Assembly: GCA_030248225.1 (NCBI GenBank)
Contig: JASANE010028048.1
Span: 1 to 64,000, forward strand
Length of the DNA: 64,000 nucleotides
Reading direction: 5' to 3'
Origin: Trileptium ribeirensis
Lineage: Eukaryota; Nematoda; Enoplea; Enoplida; Thoracostomopsidae
In this document: one piece after another, positions 49,052-60,053 of the stretch
Position numbering within the stretch: position 1 is the stretch's first letter
Layout of the letters: the number at the start of each line of letters is the position of its first letter
The notes under the pieces: generated by a model
The model's database searches: none
Seen by the model: the letters and a program-made list of their open reading frames with translations, nothing else
What the model was told of the DNA's origin: nothing
Made by a program: the position numbers and the translations under genes

Positions 49052-49522
49052 CTAAAACACAAAAGTCAAAGAATAATAAATTATGCTTCTGAAAGACCAA
49101 GAAATTTGTATCTACTGGTCCAAAAGATACACGATTTAATAACTCCATACTGAAAACGCTAACCTCTTAATCTCCTCTACTAAATTTTTAAATATTAAGG
49201 TTACTGAATTCTGAGTGTTATGAATGAAACAAGCGAAGTGAAGAATTCTTCTAGCAGTATAGTGTTGAAATGTCACGCACAACTCCAATTTGACAGCGAG
49301 CGTGGATTGATTCGAGCTATTGCTCATTGGAACGTTTTAAATTTTAGTTTGGCTTTTAGCTGATCGTCTCAAAGCCCAATTTCAACATCTTAGACCCGAA
49401 AAGCGGCACGAACAAGTTCAGGTGGGGTAGCGAAGGGGTCTGGTAAATAATGTAATATTTATTGTATCGCGACAACAGATGTAGATGCCTGAGTCAAGTT
49501 AGGCTCATCTAGTACTTCAAAT
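49052..49522 (-). other. CARMIL intron; nothing recognised
   Basis: A short AT-rich interval. The minus-strand frame at 49136-49327 has no LRR pattern. Confidence 0.45.
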
Positions 49523-50061
49523 CCGGGGTTATTTTAGGCCCTCCCAGATAGGGGTTAGTAAACGGAAAAATTTACTGACCCCTAAGGGGTCAGTAGCAAG
49601 GGGTCATTTCGGAAACTAGGGGTCATGACCCCTTAAGGGGTCGGTAATTTTATAAAAATTAATATAATATATTTTTTTCTTTCAGGTGTCCCAACATTGT
49701 GGCGCTAGTTTTTTCAGTTTTGGCCATAATATTTATATATACATGCATATTTTAGGTTTCGTGACCAAAATAATTGATCGTTTAGCCTACGATATGCGTG
49801 TATATATTGTTACGTATTTCAGACTTACGTTATACAAGTTTTTAAAATCGAAATATTACCGTTTTTTACAATTTAACAATTTTTTCAGCCATTTTTTAAT
49901 TTTCTAGTGACCTCTTAAGGAGTCAACTTTTTGAAAAAAAAGTTGATTTTAAGGGGTCGTTTTTGCGAAAAAGTAAGGGTCGTCGGTGTCTAGGGGGAGC
50001 TCGCCGAGAGGGGGGAGCCGATCCTTGGGGTCGCCCCCTTCCCCCTCTAAAATAACCCCGG
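49523..50061. mobile_element. 539-bp MITE, CAAAT duplication, CCGGGGTTATTTTAG ends
   Basis: The left end is CCGGGGTTATTTTAG; the right end is its exact reverse complement CTAAAATAACCCCGG. Both are flanked by CAAAT (49518-49522 and 50062-50066). Subterminal regions carry many direct and inverted GGGGTCA / TGACCCC motifs (GACCCCTAAGGGGTC near 49577). It has no coding capacity. A 5-bp duplication with these termini does not match a superfamily I can name confidently. It lies 20 bp from the proposed CARMIL exon at 50082-50139. Confidence 0.82.
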
Positions 50062-50081
50062 CAAATAAGCCTCCAGATGAC

Positions 50082-50139
50082 CTCGCATAAAGGTTCTCCA
50101 AACGCTCCTTACGCTGCAACAGTAAATTCGAAACGGCTT
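50082..50139 (-). CDS. CARMIL: CARMIL-like LRR protein, exon 2 of those found (tentative)
   Basis: A 58-nt candidate exon following GATTTTAG, encoding AVSNLLLQRKERLENLYA. This aligns with EQILRVVSRSNRLEELVL of CARMIL and lies in the right order. It ends at AG|GTCATC in phase 2, which fits the phase-2 start of 48954-49051. Problems remain. It needs a phase-1 donor upstream whereas 56618-56705 appears to end in phase 0. The joined product lacks about six residues of the LRR unit, and the frame stays open with fitting residues (SSGGLF) up to the MITE insertion point. The MITE may have altered the donor. Confidence 0.6.
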
Positions 50140-50169
50140 CTAAAATCACCCATGAAACTTAAAATAGAC

Positions 50170-50640
50170 GAAAACAGCAATATCTATATAATCGCTAGAG
50201 CTATATCCGTGTTATTGGTCTCACTTTGTACTCCAAATCAGTGTAGCAGCATTGTCATTATTTACGCAACAGGATTAGGTTAAAATGGGGTTTTAATAGG
50301 TTTGTGAGACACAAAATACACGGAAACCGCAACACTCCGTAATCGCAAGAGCTTTGAGTGTGATAGGGCTCATTTTGTAGAGAACTTCATCCTGTATACA
50401 GTTGAACATTGACTGTAATTCCCTAAATAAGAAATAAGTGGCTACTTCTCCACAACTATGCACGCAATGGCTGATATCCTGCTCATCTGTTTAATTAATG
50501 CTCAATATGACTGTGTAGGTCTCTTTAAATTACATATCCAACATCCAGAATTCATCAGCTTGGCGAAGAACTAAGCAAACCTGCTAGTTTATACATCGTA
50601 AGGCACTATTTCGCTGCCGTAACCCATTTTCGTAATATCA
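50170..50640 (+). repeat. Relative of the 5.2-5.8 kb tandem repeat
   Basis: It shares 'gtgttattggtctcac', 'cattatttacgc', 'gagacacaaaatacacgg' and 'caatatgac' blocks with 5225-5760 in the same order. It has one to two diverged units and is non-coding. Confidence 0.55.
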
Positions 50641-50881
50641 TTTCTGTGTAAACAAGAATCAAAATAATAAGAAAACATGAAATTCTTCATAAAATATGTC
50701 AAACTTCTAGAACCATTACTTTGCAATAGTGCTACCCTAAATTTACGAAATAATAATTCATCTATTAAAGAGTATATTAAAGGTCACCGATGTGTGTATT
50801 ACAATTATAACCGTTTAGAGTATGTTCTAGACTTTTATTATACATGGTGTCCCATAGGTAACACCCCAGCATTAAAGTTGT

Positions 50882-52000
50882 CTAGCACGCCCAATAATAA
50901 ACATACCTAAAAGAGTTTTGGTATGCACGTACTCTCACATATAACCTATGTTCTTGATGAATAACACTTACCCTATGTGCGAGACTGGGCACCTCCAATC
51001 TCAATGCATCTTTCCAGTTGAAAACGCGCACTTGACAGATTTTTCGGACTATGTCCGGTTCCAGAAAAGAGAACTCCCAAGATGTAGCCTCTTTCAGTGA
51101 CACAGGGTTTGCGGTGTGTGTTTGTAAACCTTCCCCTACAATACTCCCCACACGAAAGATGTCAGGATGGTTCATATCAGGAGAACGAGCAGGCCATTCG
51201 ACAGGGCCTCGGCGTCCCAGAAAAAAGTCAGGGAAGGTTTCGTCCAACCAACGGCGCACAGCAAGGTTTTTTGGATCCACAGGTTGGTCTACACCTAAAC
51301 ATTTTTACGTGGATCCAAAAAAATTTTGCTGGACCCAGGGACCGTTTTTAAAAAACACCTGCGATCCATAGCAAAATGAGGAGGCGCGCCATCCTACACA
51401 ACGTGAAGTCGGTCAATATTTGCTAACTGTTAAATATTACGAAAAAATTCAGCATCATTGGATAGTTGTCTGCATTCACAGTACCATCTAAAATGAAAGG
51501 CCCAAAATTACACAAATCACATGCTGACCCATACTGTCAGGCCACGGGCATTCATATGGTGTTATATATTATCAGGGTTTTCTGCATTCCAATAAACATA
51601 GTTATGCCAGTTTTTGTGGCCGTTCAGTGTAAAATTATTTTCGTCGGACAAAATGACCTCGTCAGCTAAGTCCGGATTATCGTCGAGACGCTGTAGGCAG
51701 TTTCACAAAATTCAGCCAGGTGACCATAATCATCGTCAGTAACAGCATGAGTTAACGTCAGTCTAGATGGTTTTAGACCCAGATATTTAAAAATACGGAA
51801 AATAGTCGATTTGCTGATGCCGGTTTCAACAGCACAACGGCGAATTGAATTTGCCGGACTATTGTCGGAATGATAGGAAATATCAGCTATCGCAGCATAA
51901 CCGGATTCCGTCGATGGTCTCCCTGTTCGGTGCTACAGAACCTGTTATATCAAACCTTTTATTTATTTATTAATAGTTCTATGATATGTGGCCTATGAAG
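50882..52000 (-). pseudogene. Mariner/Tc1-type transposase relic
   Basis: Read on the minus strand in order: a helix-turn-helix-like region (AVETGISKSTIFRIFKYLGL after frame correction by eye), then DEVILSDENNFTLNGHKNW with the first catalytic Asp, then DGAPPHFAMDR with the second (preceded by a stop codon), then RRWLDETFPDFFLGRRGPVE and WPARSPDMNHPDIF with the third. These are the hallmark motifs of IS630/Tc1/mariner DDE transposases. Several stops and at least two frameshifts make it inactive. Confidence 0.88.
51265..51345. repeat. Micro-palindrome inserted in the transposase
   Basis: Between the DGAPPHFAMDR and RRWLDE motifs, which adjoin in relatives, there is an ~80-bp segment with GTGGATCCAAAAAAATTTTG and, inverted, CAAGGTTTTTTGGATCCACA. 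The same sequence lies at about 18695-18790. Confidence 0.55.
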
Positions 52001-52231
52001 ACGAATGCCGGTACCACTGTCGCACAACTTCACGAATATTTTGGTAAGCTAAATACAGTCTTACTGTAGTTATTCGATCAGCCAAAATAAGTCAAGTATC
52101 AAACATATTGTTATACGTAGATATTTGTACTATGTTCGGTTATAATTCCTGACAGTATGAGTGTTGTAACAATATCAAGTCAGTCTCAGCAATAGTTTGA
52201 AGTTGTTGCGTTAGTTATGGGACACCCTATA

Positions 52232-54295
52232 TATTTGGTTTTCTACTGCGGATTCGCTAAACCATTATTAACCCGCACAGACTGACTTCACCTATCATAT
52301 TTAATTCATCTATAGAAGCAAGTTCATTCTAGTAAATACGCTAACAAATAAATTTACGAAACGTTTTTAGTGCTAGGATAGCTCCACTAAATTAAAAAAT
52401 TTAAATACTACAATTTTATACAGTTGTACATGTTAGCTCATGGCATGGAAAATCGATTGGCGATCCCTGCTTGACCTAAATACTGACCCAAAATGGGGTA
52501 TGCAGACCCAATATTCTCTAAATGTAGTTAGTCGTGCAGCTAGCGAAAATGGAGCGAGTGCTGCTAATCTGCGCGTGATAACTATGAAAAGCTTCCAAAT
52601 TCATGTTCCTGAATTACCCTTTGTGGTCCCGCAATAAATATAATGCGTGAGCCCACCTTAGGTGCGTACATCAAGGTTGTTCTTTTGTCAAAATCACAGA
52701 TTCGCGCGGAAATTAGAGTTCAGATTTTTGCCAATGGTATCCGCATTTTTGTGAACGCGAACATGAGTTCTAAGATGTCCGAATGGAATTTGCGTTTGCG
52801 CACATTGTCCATTTCTCACCTTCGTCCTCGTTCATCAAATGACATTGTGAATTGAACATCAAACTTTGACGGTTTGTTTGTGTATTATAGCACACGAAAA
52901 CAACGCGCTTGTTAATCCCGTTTTCACTTGTATGCGGTGAGCAAAATACGGTGCTATATCGCAAAATAGTGAACCGTGTATGGGTACATAAGGGAAAATC
53001 ATGATTTGTTCGCTTTTATCGGTTTTACGATCGTGAACTGACTTGAAAGGAGAACAACCCAGCTGAACGCACCTAAAGTGGACTCACATAATATACACCA
53101 GTAATGCATTACTAGCAATGCTATAACGGCCATTTTAATAACATATGAAAACCACAGGACTGAGTATTTCCTTCACAATGAGCAAAGTTCGAACAGTTTT
53201 AAAACTTATAAATCATCTTATAAAGGTCATATTTTGGTTGGACTTGCCTTACTTGACGCACACCGCAAAATATAATTGCTTTTAGCGCATTCAACAACCC
53301 AGAGAGTATATATATTCTAATGACCTACATACATCTGGACCAGTCACGTCCAAAATTAAGTGCAGAAGCGTAATCTGATCACGACGCGGACGGACGCAAT
53401 TTCGACTGGTCGTCTAAACATGAAGAGACCAAATTTCATCTGTACGCGGGTGGACGCTATTTCGTGACGGAAGTAATTTCTGCGTCAATTATTTGCGCAT
53501 TCACTTTCGTTTCTGATCGTATATTAAAAAACTGACCAAAATTGGATTATTTTTGTGATAAAATTTAGCAGATTTACATCCAGCCGTTCTTCAGGACTAA
53601 TAACGTATACAAAGCGGGTTAAACGATAAACCTAACGTGTTTAACACATTAAATATCCGTATAAGACCATCGTTCACCTCAACATGCAAGAATCTTAGTT
53701 TGAAATGATGTTTAAAATACCGCTACATAGCTAGAAAACGACCGCAAAAAATAAATTTGTAGCTCCAAATCAGAAATTCTGCAATGCTCTCCATTTTCGA
53801 TACGGCACCTCTCTCTCGCAAGAGTATAACCTCCAAAATTTTGGGTGACACAAATGGCCGTAGTCAAAAAGTGTCCAATCCGCGTTGTCTTTTTGAGAAT
53901 TGAAATTTAGATAGGGCATAATTAGAGCGGCGCAAACACCAAGCTAGGTGACTAATTCACTTAAGATTTTAGTACACCGCAGCCATAAGTTTTACAATTC
54001 TTGTGGCGTTGCACTAGAATCATAACGAAAAAAACAAACTGGAGCCGGAAGCTCAGCAAGACTCACGGTTTAACGTTGGCATTCGATATTGATATTTGTT
54101 TCAAACTCTGATTTCGTTTGAGCACGGATATAAGGCAGTCGATTATTTCATTTGTCTGAAAGTGTAAACCAATATTACGTTTCAGATTCATGGGTTCTAC
54201 TAAATATTCGACCCTGACTCACTAAAGATATACACAACACACATAATACAAGAATGTCCCTCTACAACGATCACAATTTATTACCGTGCTGCAAT
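52232..54295. other. CARMIL intron; no gene recognised
   Basis: Open frames at 52440-52637 and 52643-52855 on the plus strand are without domain resemblance. A pair of 'gacggacgcaatttcg / gtggacgctatttcgtgac' motifs near 53390-53465 suggests a small local duplication. Nothing else was supported. Confidence 0.4.
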
Positions 54296-54297
54296 TG

Positions 54298-55285
54298 TAT
54301 AACTAGTAACTCGCAAAGCGAGGAAAAATGTAGCTACTCTGCTTTTATTGACAAGTTTGTAGCTCCAAATTCAGGCCCATAATAAGCCCGCTTAAAGTAC
54401 CATGATAGCAATTATACGTGCTTCAATGACAATGCCTCAGTCATTTTAGTAATATATCAACTGGCCTCTCCATAGGACCAAAATTTAACTGAGGGCTTTT
54501 ACATATCAGTTCCAGCCTGGGGAACTGAAAATACCCGGGTGGTTTCTCAGAGGTCACCTGGGGAACCGTACCCTACCGAGGTCAACTGGATGGTTGTATA
54601 ATTGCATTTTTAGAGTTTTTCATGCATTTACAATATGTATATATTTGTTATTTAAATACACGTTCGAGTGACCTACATCTATATTGGAAAATCGGCGTAT
54701 TTGACACTTTTTGGTGCCAAAATTTACCAAATTTTGCACCGGTTCAGTTCCGCAGAGTTAATAACACAGCTAATATACCGTTAAAACAATGAAACCATCT
54801 TGTTTAATGGGTTAAATAACACTGCAATCCCATAGCTCGCTCCCAACAAGCAAAAACTTGTTTTGCAAAAATTTGGAAACTTTTACTTTTTGGAGTATTT
54901 TTAAACTTTAACTCAAAAAACCTAATTGTACGAAAAATGCAAATCAGCAAAGTTCTAATCTCGATGACAGTATTTCATAGTGTTCTCCGTTTGTCGCTAT
55001 GAAGCCTGCATGTCGAGATATATCTGGCGAACGATAGATACTCGGATGGCGAAATTTCATAAAATGGGTTCCTTGGCCATTTGGGGCCCATTTTGACTCG
55101 GAAAACGTGGTCGGCGGGCTTAGCGTCTAATGAAAGAGTACAAATTGCGATCAAATAAAGAAATATGAGAAGATCCATCGGTGATGAGTTATGATCTCCA
55201 CAGACTGATAAAAAATTTACGATTTTGGTCGCTAGAAAACCATTGGTGGAAACTCCGCTTGCTTCGCTCCCTCCGTTTCAATTAG
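54298..55285 (+). repeat. GAAACGGAGCGAGC family, copy 6 (diverged)
   Basis: It starts AACTAGTAACTCGCAAAGCG and ends GTGGAAACTCCGCTTGCTTC then CTCCGTTTCAATTAGTAA. The termini and the 'tgatgagttatgatctccacagac' region match the family; the interior is strongly diverged. About 990 bp, in a CARMIL intron. Confidence 0.65.
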
Positions 55286-56617
55286 TAATATTACACAAAC
55301 ACGTGATATGCACCGCCCGTCTAATTAAAATTCATACCAGGGAAAATGCGTTAATTAAACAGTTTTTCATCTCATTGTAAATGCTTGTAGTCAAAGTAGT
55401 TTAATGCCGCTGAAAATTCAAGTACTCGGGGATAGGCTTGCTAAACCAACTGGAGACAATCGCCATGAAGTACCCCTGCGTAAATTATTGGCCATATTTA
55501 TAATGCCAAGCGTGGAATAAACTGCCAACTTGATTGCTACATAGTAGCGATTCAATTAAACATGTGGTAGTTATGGTCAAAAATTCACAGATACATTCAT
55601 GGCTAACCGTAGTTCAAATTACAGTCAAAAGATACGTAAAAATAAAAATAAATTTAAACCGGCCAAACTATAATTTTCTCATACAGACCTCGTTCACCAG
55701 GTAGATTAAACGAAAAGGATGTGACAATGAAAACACTAAGTCTTTTGATTAAACCATTATAGGCCCGGCATCTCCAAATAGGAAAAGGGGCCCACACACG
55801 TATTTTCGCCTTCACCCGGTTCCACTCTTCGTGCCCTCAAACTACTTTCCAGTGCGGCTAAAATAGCAAATATCCTGTTGAACGGGGTAGAAACATGTAA
55901 TGCGTATTTTATGTATTTCGCAAAAAATTTCCAAATTTTTTATTGTTTGAATAAAATTACTAAATTTTCGTTTCATTGATATTCATGATTGCAGTCAGAT
56001 GTTAAATTTGACGTTCCTCCGACAGTTACAATACTTTCAAACTGGGGGAATTACCACCAGGTACTGACAACTACACGCTTCCTAACGGAAGGAGCCCAGG
56101 CCGTACCCTCATGTATTGTTTTGGTAGCTTAGCGACGCCTGTAGTGGAAGGTGTATTTAAATAATAGGATTTTGTATACGGATTATTATAATGCAGTACG
56201 CGCCAGAAAGAAAACGCCTATCAGACAAACTCCGGTTACTGTTGGCAGGTACTGTACAGCAACTTATTTATACAATTTTTAACTCAAATTATGTAGTTTA
56301 TAATGTAAACAAACTACGATCGCTTTTATTTTAGCCAAACAAACGCAGGCAGTAAATTTGAAGTAGACCGCAGCTTATTCTTTTCCTCTAATTTTTATGC
56401 TCTACGGTGAACATCATATTTTGAACACGATGGCAACATAAATGTTAATTCTAATATTATAATTCTGTCAGCATAAATATTCCTAGTAAACATCAACAAG
56501 CTTAAAATATTGTTGATACATCATCCATAATATTGCATTTTTGCTACAGGGTTTCATAGCACCGACATCCGTTACGAATAACTTCCAATAGAAAATGTCT
56601 GTAGCTGCAAAACATAC
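55286..56617. other. CARMIL intron; nothing recognised
   Basis: AT-rich with no LRR-like exon, repeat to other parts of the window or transposon ends recognised. Confidence 0.4.
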
Positions 56618-56705
56618 AAATTTTATCGTAGGCACTTTGTTGTCAACTCGAAAACCGATAAAGAAGCTACTGAATTGCAGCACATGAACGATTGGCACCA
56701 TGTCT
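56618..56705 (-). CDS. CARMIL: CARMIL-like LRR protein, exon 1 of those found
   Basis: An exon between GGTTTTAG and GTATGT, phase 2 in and phase 0 out (88 nt). It encodes DMVPIVHVLQFSSFFIGFRV then DNKVPTIKF. This parallels the start of the CARMIL LRR domain, (H)[27 protein letters not shown]. The preceding codon would end in A, consistent with Arg before Asp. It lies upstream, in gene order, of all other CARMIL exons here. The PH-domain exons that should precede it were not found before the window's large repeat at 58.1 kb. The downstream join to 50082-50139 is out of phase, so a small exon may be missing. Confidence 0.78.
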
Positions 56706-56974
56706 CTAAAACCATTTATTTAGCAGAGTAATGTAACGAAAACTATAACATAACAAGAACCAGCATCGCTCCGAATAGGATCGATCTTTTTTAAAATTTC
56801 AGAATTTATCATGTTCCGGCTTAGGGTTCCCCTGGTAATTTTCGGTCCCACGGCAACAATATTGGGTACTCTGGTTAAATGCCCCTAACAATTCCTTCTT
56901 CCTTTCGGTAAACTGTCCAAAAATTAACACAAAAAGATTACAATCCATTGCAAAAAATATTTTTCATACAATAT

Positions 56975-58025
56975 ACAACTTAAAAAATGTTTTAAACCTT
57001 AATCAGATATGTCTTGTAGCATAATTTACGAGCTATGTTAGCACTTTGATAGTGAATTGTGACAATATTTATATTTCGAAGCACCCCTGATTGAGTCAGG
57101 GTCGTCATCCATTTCGTGCACACGGCCCAATCTGGCAACCGGTGCATCTGAACTCTGGTAAAACTTTCAAATCATGGCAATGTTACGTAGCAGCATAAAA
57201 AATATGCGACAAGACACACGCGAGGGAAAGTTTTCACATCTAGTGACGTCTCAGCGTAGTAACCAACTGTTTGGAATTGCTTTGGAATTAACAATTTGAT
57301 TTGGGCACCATGCTATCGGACCGATCTTGTCAACCATACTAAATGGTCTGTAAGCTCCGTCCCATTTATAACCAGCGTCCACATAATGTGAAATCATCAT
57401 TGCCAATAGCCTATGATACTCAAATATAAATATATTTAATTGTGACGCTTTTCAACTTTACAGTTAGAACGGTCGACGTCTATTTTGGCTATATTACCCT
57501 CAAAAGCAAGACCGAAATTGTTGATCATGGCGGGGTTCCGAAACTTCTCCAAAACACATAGTTATTAATACTGACCCTGAGGCCCTGGGAGCACTCAAGT
57601 AGGAGTCAATCATGTTCGGAGCTAAATTATATCTTTGTCTTTAGAAATTATTATTGATTTATACAGGAGACCAATTTACTGAATAAAGATGTGTTAGACG
57701 CATAAAAGCCTTAATTTATCGACATTTTAAAGGAGAATTCAATGCTAACAGTGGCAAAGCAAAAAATTTCGCGATCTCCAGATTCAAGGCTTAAAGAAAC
57801 TCGGCGTTGAAATCCCTGGGGAACTGACATGTCGGGGTCGGATACCAATCCATCGTACGACCCGATAATTTTTTATCCGCAAATTAGACCACAAAACTAT
57901 GTTTTTGACTACTATAACACACCACACAAATCCTTGAAAAACTTTTCAAGAAGATTTCTATGCAGCATCAAGAACAGGTTGACTTACAACAAAATGTCTA
58001 CTCATATTTAAAATATATTTTAATG
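56975..58025 (-). pseudogene. Broken protein-coding remnant, family not recognised
   Basis: On the minus strand a chain of open pieces in shifting frames reads like one ~300-residue protein with frameshifts and stops. About 57800-57700 has QGFQRRVSLSLESGDREIF; about 57660-57540 has NLAPNMIDSYLSAPRASGSV; 57435-57255 has HYVDAGYKWDGAYRPFSMVD and IAWCPNQIVNS; 57140-57030 has APVARLGRVHEMDDDPD. Codon use is protein-like throughout. No splice pattern connects the pieces. It could be an endogenous viral or transposon-encoded protein fossil; I have no motif that decides. Confidence 0.4.
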
Positions 58026-58539
58026 CAAGATAGCAGCAATATGAAATCCCCACGCGTATGAACATCGCTGCAAAGCAAGGAAAATAATTCTGAAATTCAG
58101 TGGTCAAGAACATAGGCCAGTTCCGATTTTAGCGGCGCAAGAACTGCGGCGTGGTATAAGTCATATGTTCCGGAATACCCATCAGAAAATAACCCAATCG
58201 GGTACGAAACCCACGGTAGCACCGGAACATGTACATAAATGGGCTTAGAACCAATCTATAACCCCCATGCGTAAGTAAAGATCTAAGCCGAATTCCCCCG
58301 TATGTACGTACCGACGGTAAACCTCTGCCGTCACCCTTTTCTGTAAACCATCTATATATAGCACAAAGCATGAATCGTTACGTCCATCAATCTCGCCACG
58401 AACTAAAGATTTTCGTCATATCTCGGCCCGCACCGCCGACAGTTTTTGTGATCAAAAGGGATATCGTTATTAACGTTTTAAGGATGCCGAATTAATGAGA
58501 TATTGCCGTATATTTGTATATAGTTGGATGATTGTTGAT

Positions 58540-59040
58540 AGTAGGGCCATAAAGGCTCGTTGGCATATTTAAATCGCAGATACGTATATTACCATTGTGT
58601 TGATGTACTTTGTTTGATGGCCATAAAGGCACTTGCTATATAACTTGTTCCTATTGTCATGATCGTGTCGCGTATGTATATACCTTTGGAATTACCATTA
58701 TTGCTCGTACATGTTTTCAGGCATACGCACGCAGTCTGGCCGTCCGACTCGAAAGTACCTATACATATATATATATAGCCGTTATTGTCCTGTCATATTC
58801 GTACCATACCTTTGTACTGTAAAGGCCATAAAAGCGCCTGTAATTCATTATGACTCCATATCCTTTATGATCGTTATATTTGTACCGTATATTGTGCTGG
58901 TAGAGGCCATAAAGGCGCCGAAATTTGTCAGAATTTTGTACCATTCTTATAGCTATGATGACATGTTATGCCATTGATCATGAACTTATATATTTGTCAT
59001 ATATTAATCGTGTTATTGGCCATAGAAGCGCCACTAATTG
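58540..59040 (+). repeat. GGCCATAAAGGC-motif array, copy 3 head
   Basis: Five motifs, (G)GGCCATAAAGGC(T/A/G)C or close variants, occur near 58546, 58619, 58826, 58906 and 59021. Each is followed by 60-110 bp containing 'tttgtac' or 'gtaccat' and a TAT-rich stretch. The core GGCC(A)TAAAGGCGCC is partly self-complementary. Equivalent arrays lie in copies 1 and 2. Confidence 0.72.
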
Positions 59041-59305
59041 TTGCAATTTCATGCCATTTATATCATAGTTATGTACGTTATAGTATTTTGTATTGTATCA
59101 GTTTGGAGGCACCAGAAATCGGGAACAATTCGTTTTGTTTAGCGTGATTTTTGAGAAGAATTCTAGGGATTTTTGCGCTTTGAAAGCCGCGCTTTTGTAG
59201 GTTGAAATTGCGAGTACGGTGAGCCCTTGCCATACTCGTCTTGTGGAAAATTATAGGACGGTACGACTCCCCCGCTGAACCCAATATATATATATATGTA
59301 AGTAG

Positions 59306-60053
59306 CAGGGAATAACCGGAACCGGAACCAGCAACCGGAACCGTCCATTTAAACCGGATCCGGAACCTGGTCTTCGAAACCTATATATAGCAAAACAGAT
59401 GAAGGAAGAAATGCAGGTACAGTGGATTTAAAATGTGTTAAAAATAACTTTTACATTAAACTTAATGTATTGTGATGGCATTATTGCCTTTCTGGAACTT
59501 TAAAGAGACTGAGGAAGCTAAATAATATTTATTTATCGATCAATATGTCAGTTTTTTGAGGCTGGTGCTTCTACTTCAATTCTATTTACAAAGTTTACAA
59601 GCGCACTGGCTCGTGCTTGCCGCAATTTCTGTTACCAAAGCAAAGCATACACTAAGTACTTCTACGTAAGCCATACTCTGTTACAGAGTTGGACCGGTTT
59701 AATTCGAACATACACCGCAGACTTCTGAATGTGCAAAATAGCTGCTACAAGCATAGACCTGGCTTAGATTTGTTAACAAACTCCTGCAGGTTATTATGAA
59801 AAATTCATACTGAAATTATGTGCCCAACTTACGTTCCACACGACAAATTGCTTAGTTAATCTTTCATTTTGCTTGGTTGTATTGGAGCTTGATCATTGTA
59901 TAATATATGTTTGATCACAGATGAAGCAAAAATGTGGAAAATTTCAAACAAAATTTTTAAACCGGAATTCCGGTTCGGTATGGTTTTTGCCCTTTGCCGG
60001 AACCGCAACCGGAACACGATTTTCGCCGGAACCGGAATTCCGGTTACTCCCTG
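59306..60053 (+). mobile_element. Non-autonomous hAT element with perfect 8-bp duplication
   Basis: A 748-bp insertion with ends CAGGGAATAACCGG... and ...CCGGTTACTCCCTG, flanked by GTAAGTAG at 59298-59305 and again at 60054-60061. An 8-bp duplication and CAGGG termini are the hAT signature. Both subterminal regions are built of CCGGAA/TTCCGG repeats. It has no complete ORF; it keeps an exon tail (MKEEMQ then GTACAG) also seen in the 24.5-25.6 kb relative. The clean duplication shows it inserted after element copy 3 was already in place. Confidence 0.92.

Larger units (their letters stand above)
50841..52231 (-). mobile_element. Mariner/Tc1-type transposon, degenerate
   Basis: The ends share GGTGTCCCATA / TATGGGACACC with TA on the outside, the usual form for mariner-like elements that insert at TA. 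The 1.39-kb length is typical. The minus-strand transposase reading is broken by stops, frameshifts and an ~80-bp insert. It lies in a CARMIL intron on the same strand. Confidence 0.85.

Noticed and set aside
51051..51371. 106-codon plus-strand open frame
   Set aside because: It is the antisense shadow of the mariner-type transposase relic on the minus strand.
55380..55480. Minus-strand string resembling the [10 protein letters not shown] part of CARMIL
   Set aside because: The resemblance covers only a few residues, the position is out of gene order and that unit is already supplied by 56618-56705.
58540..59040. GGCCATAAAGGC repeats as a CRISPR-like array
   Set aside because: The repeats are short and imperfect with variable spacing in a eukaryotic transposon-like context, with no cas genes.
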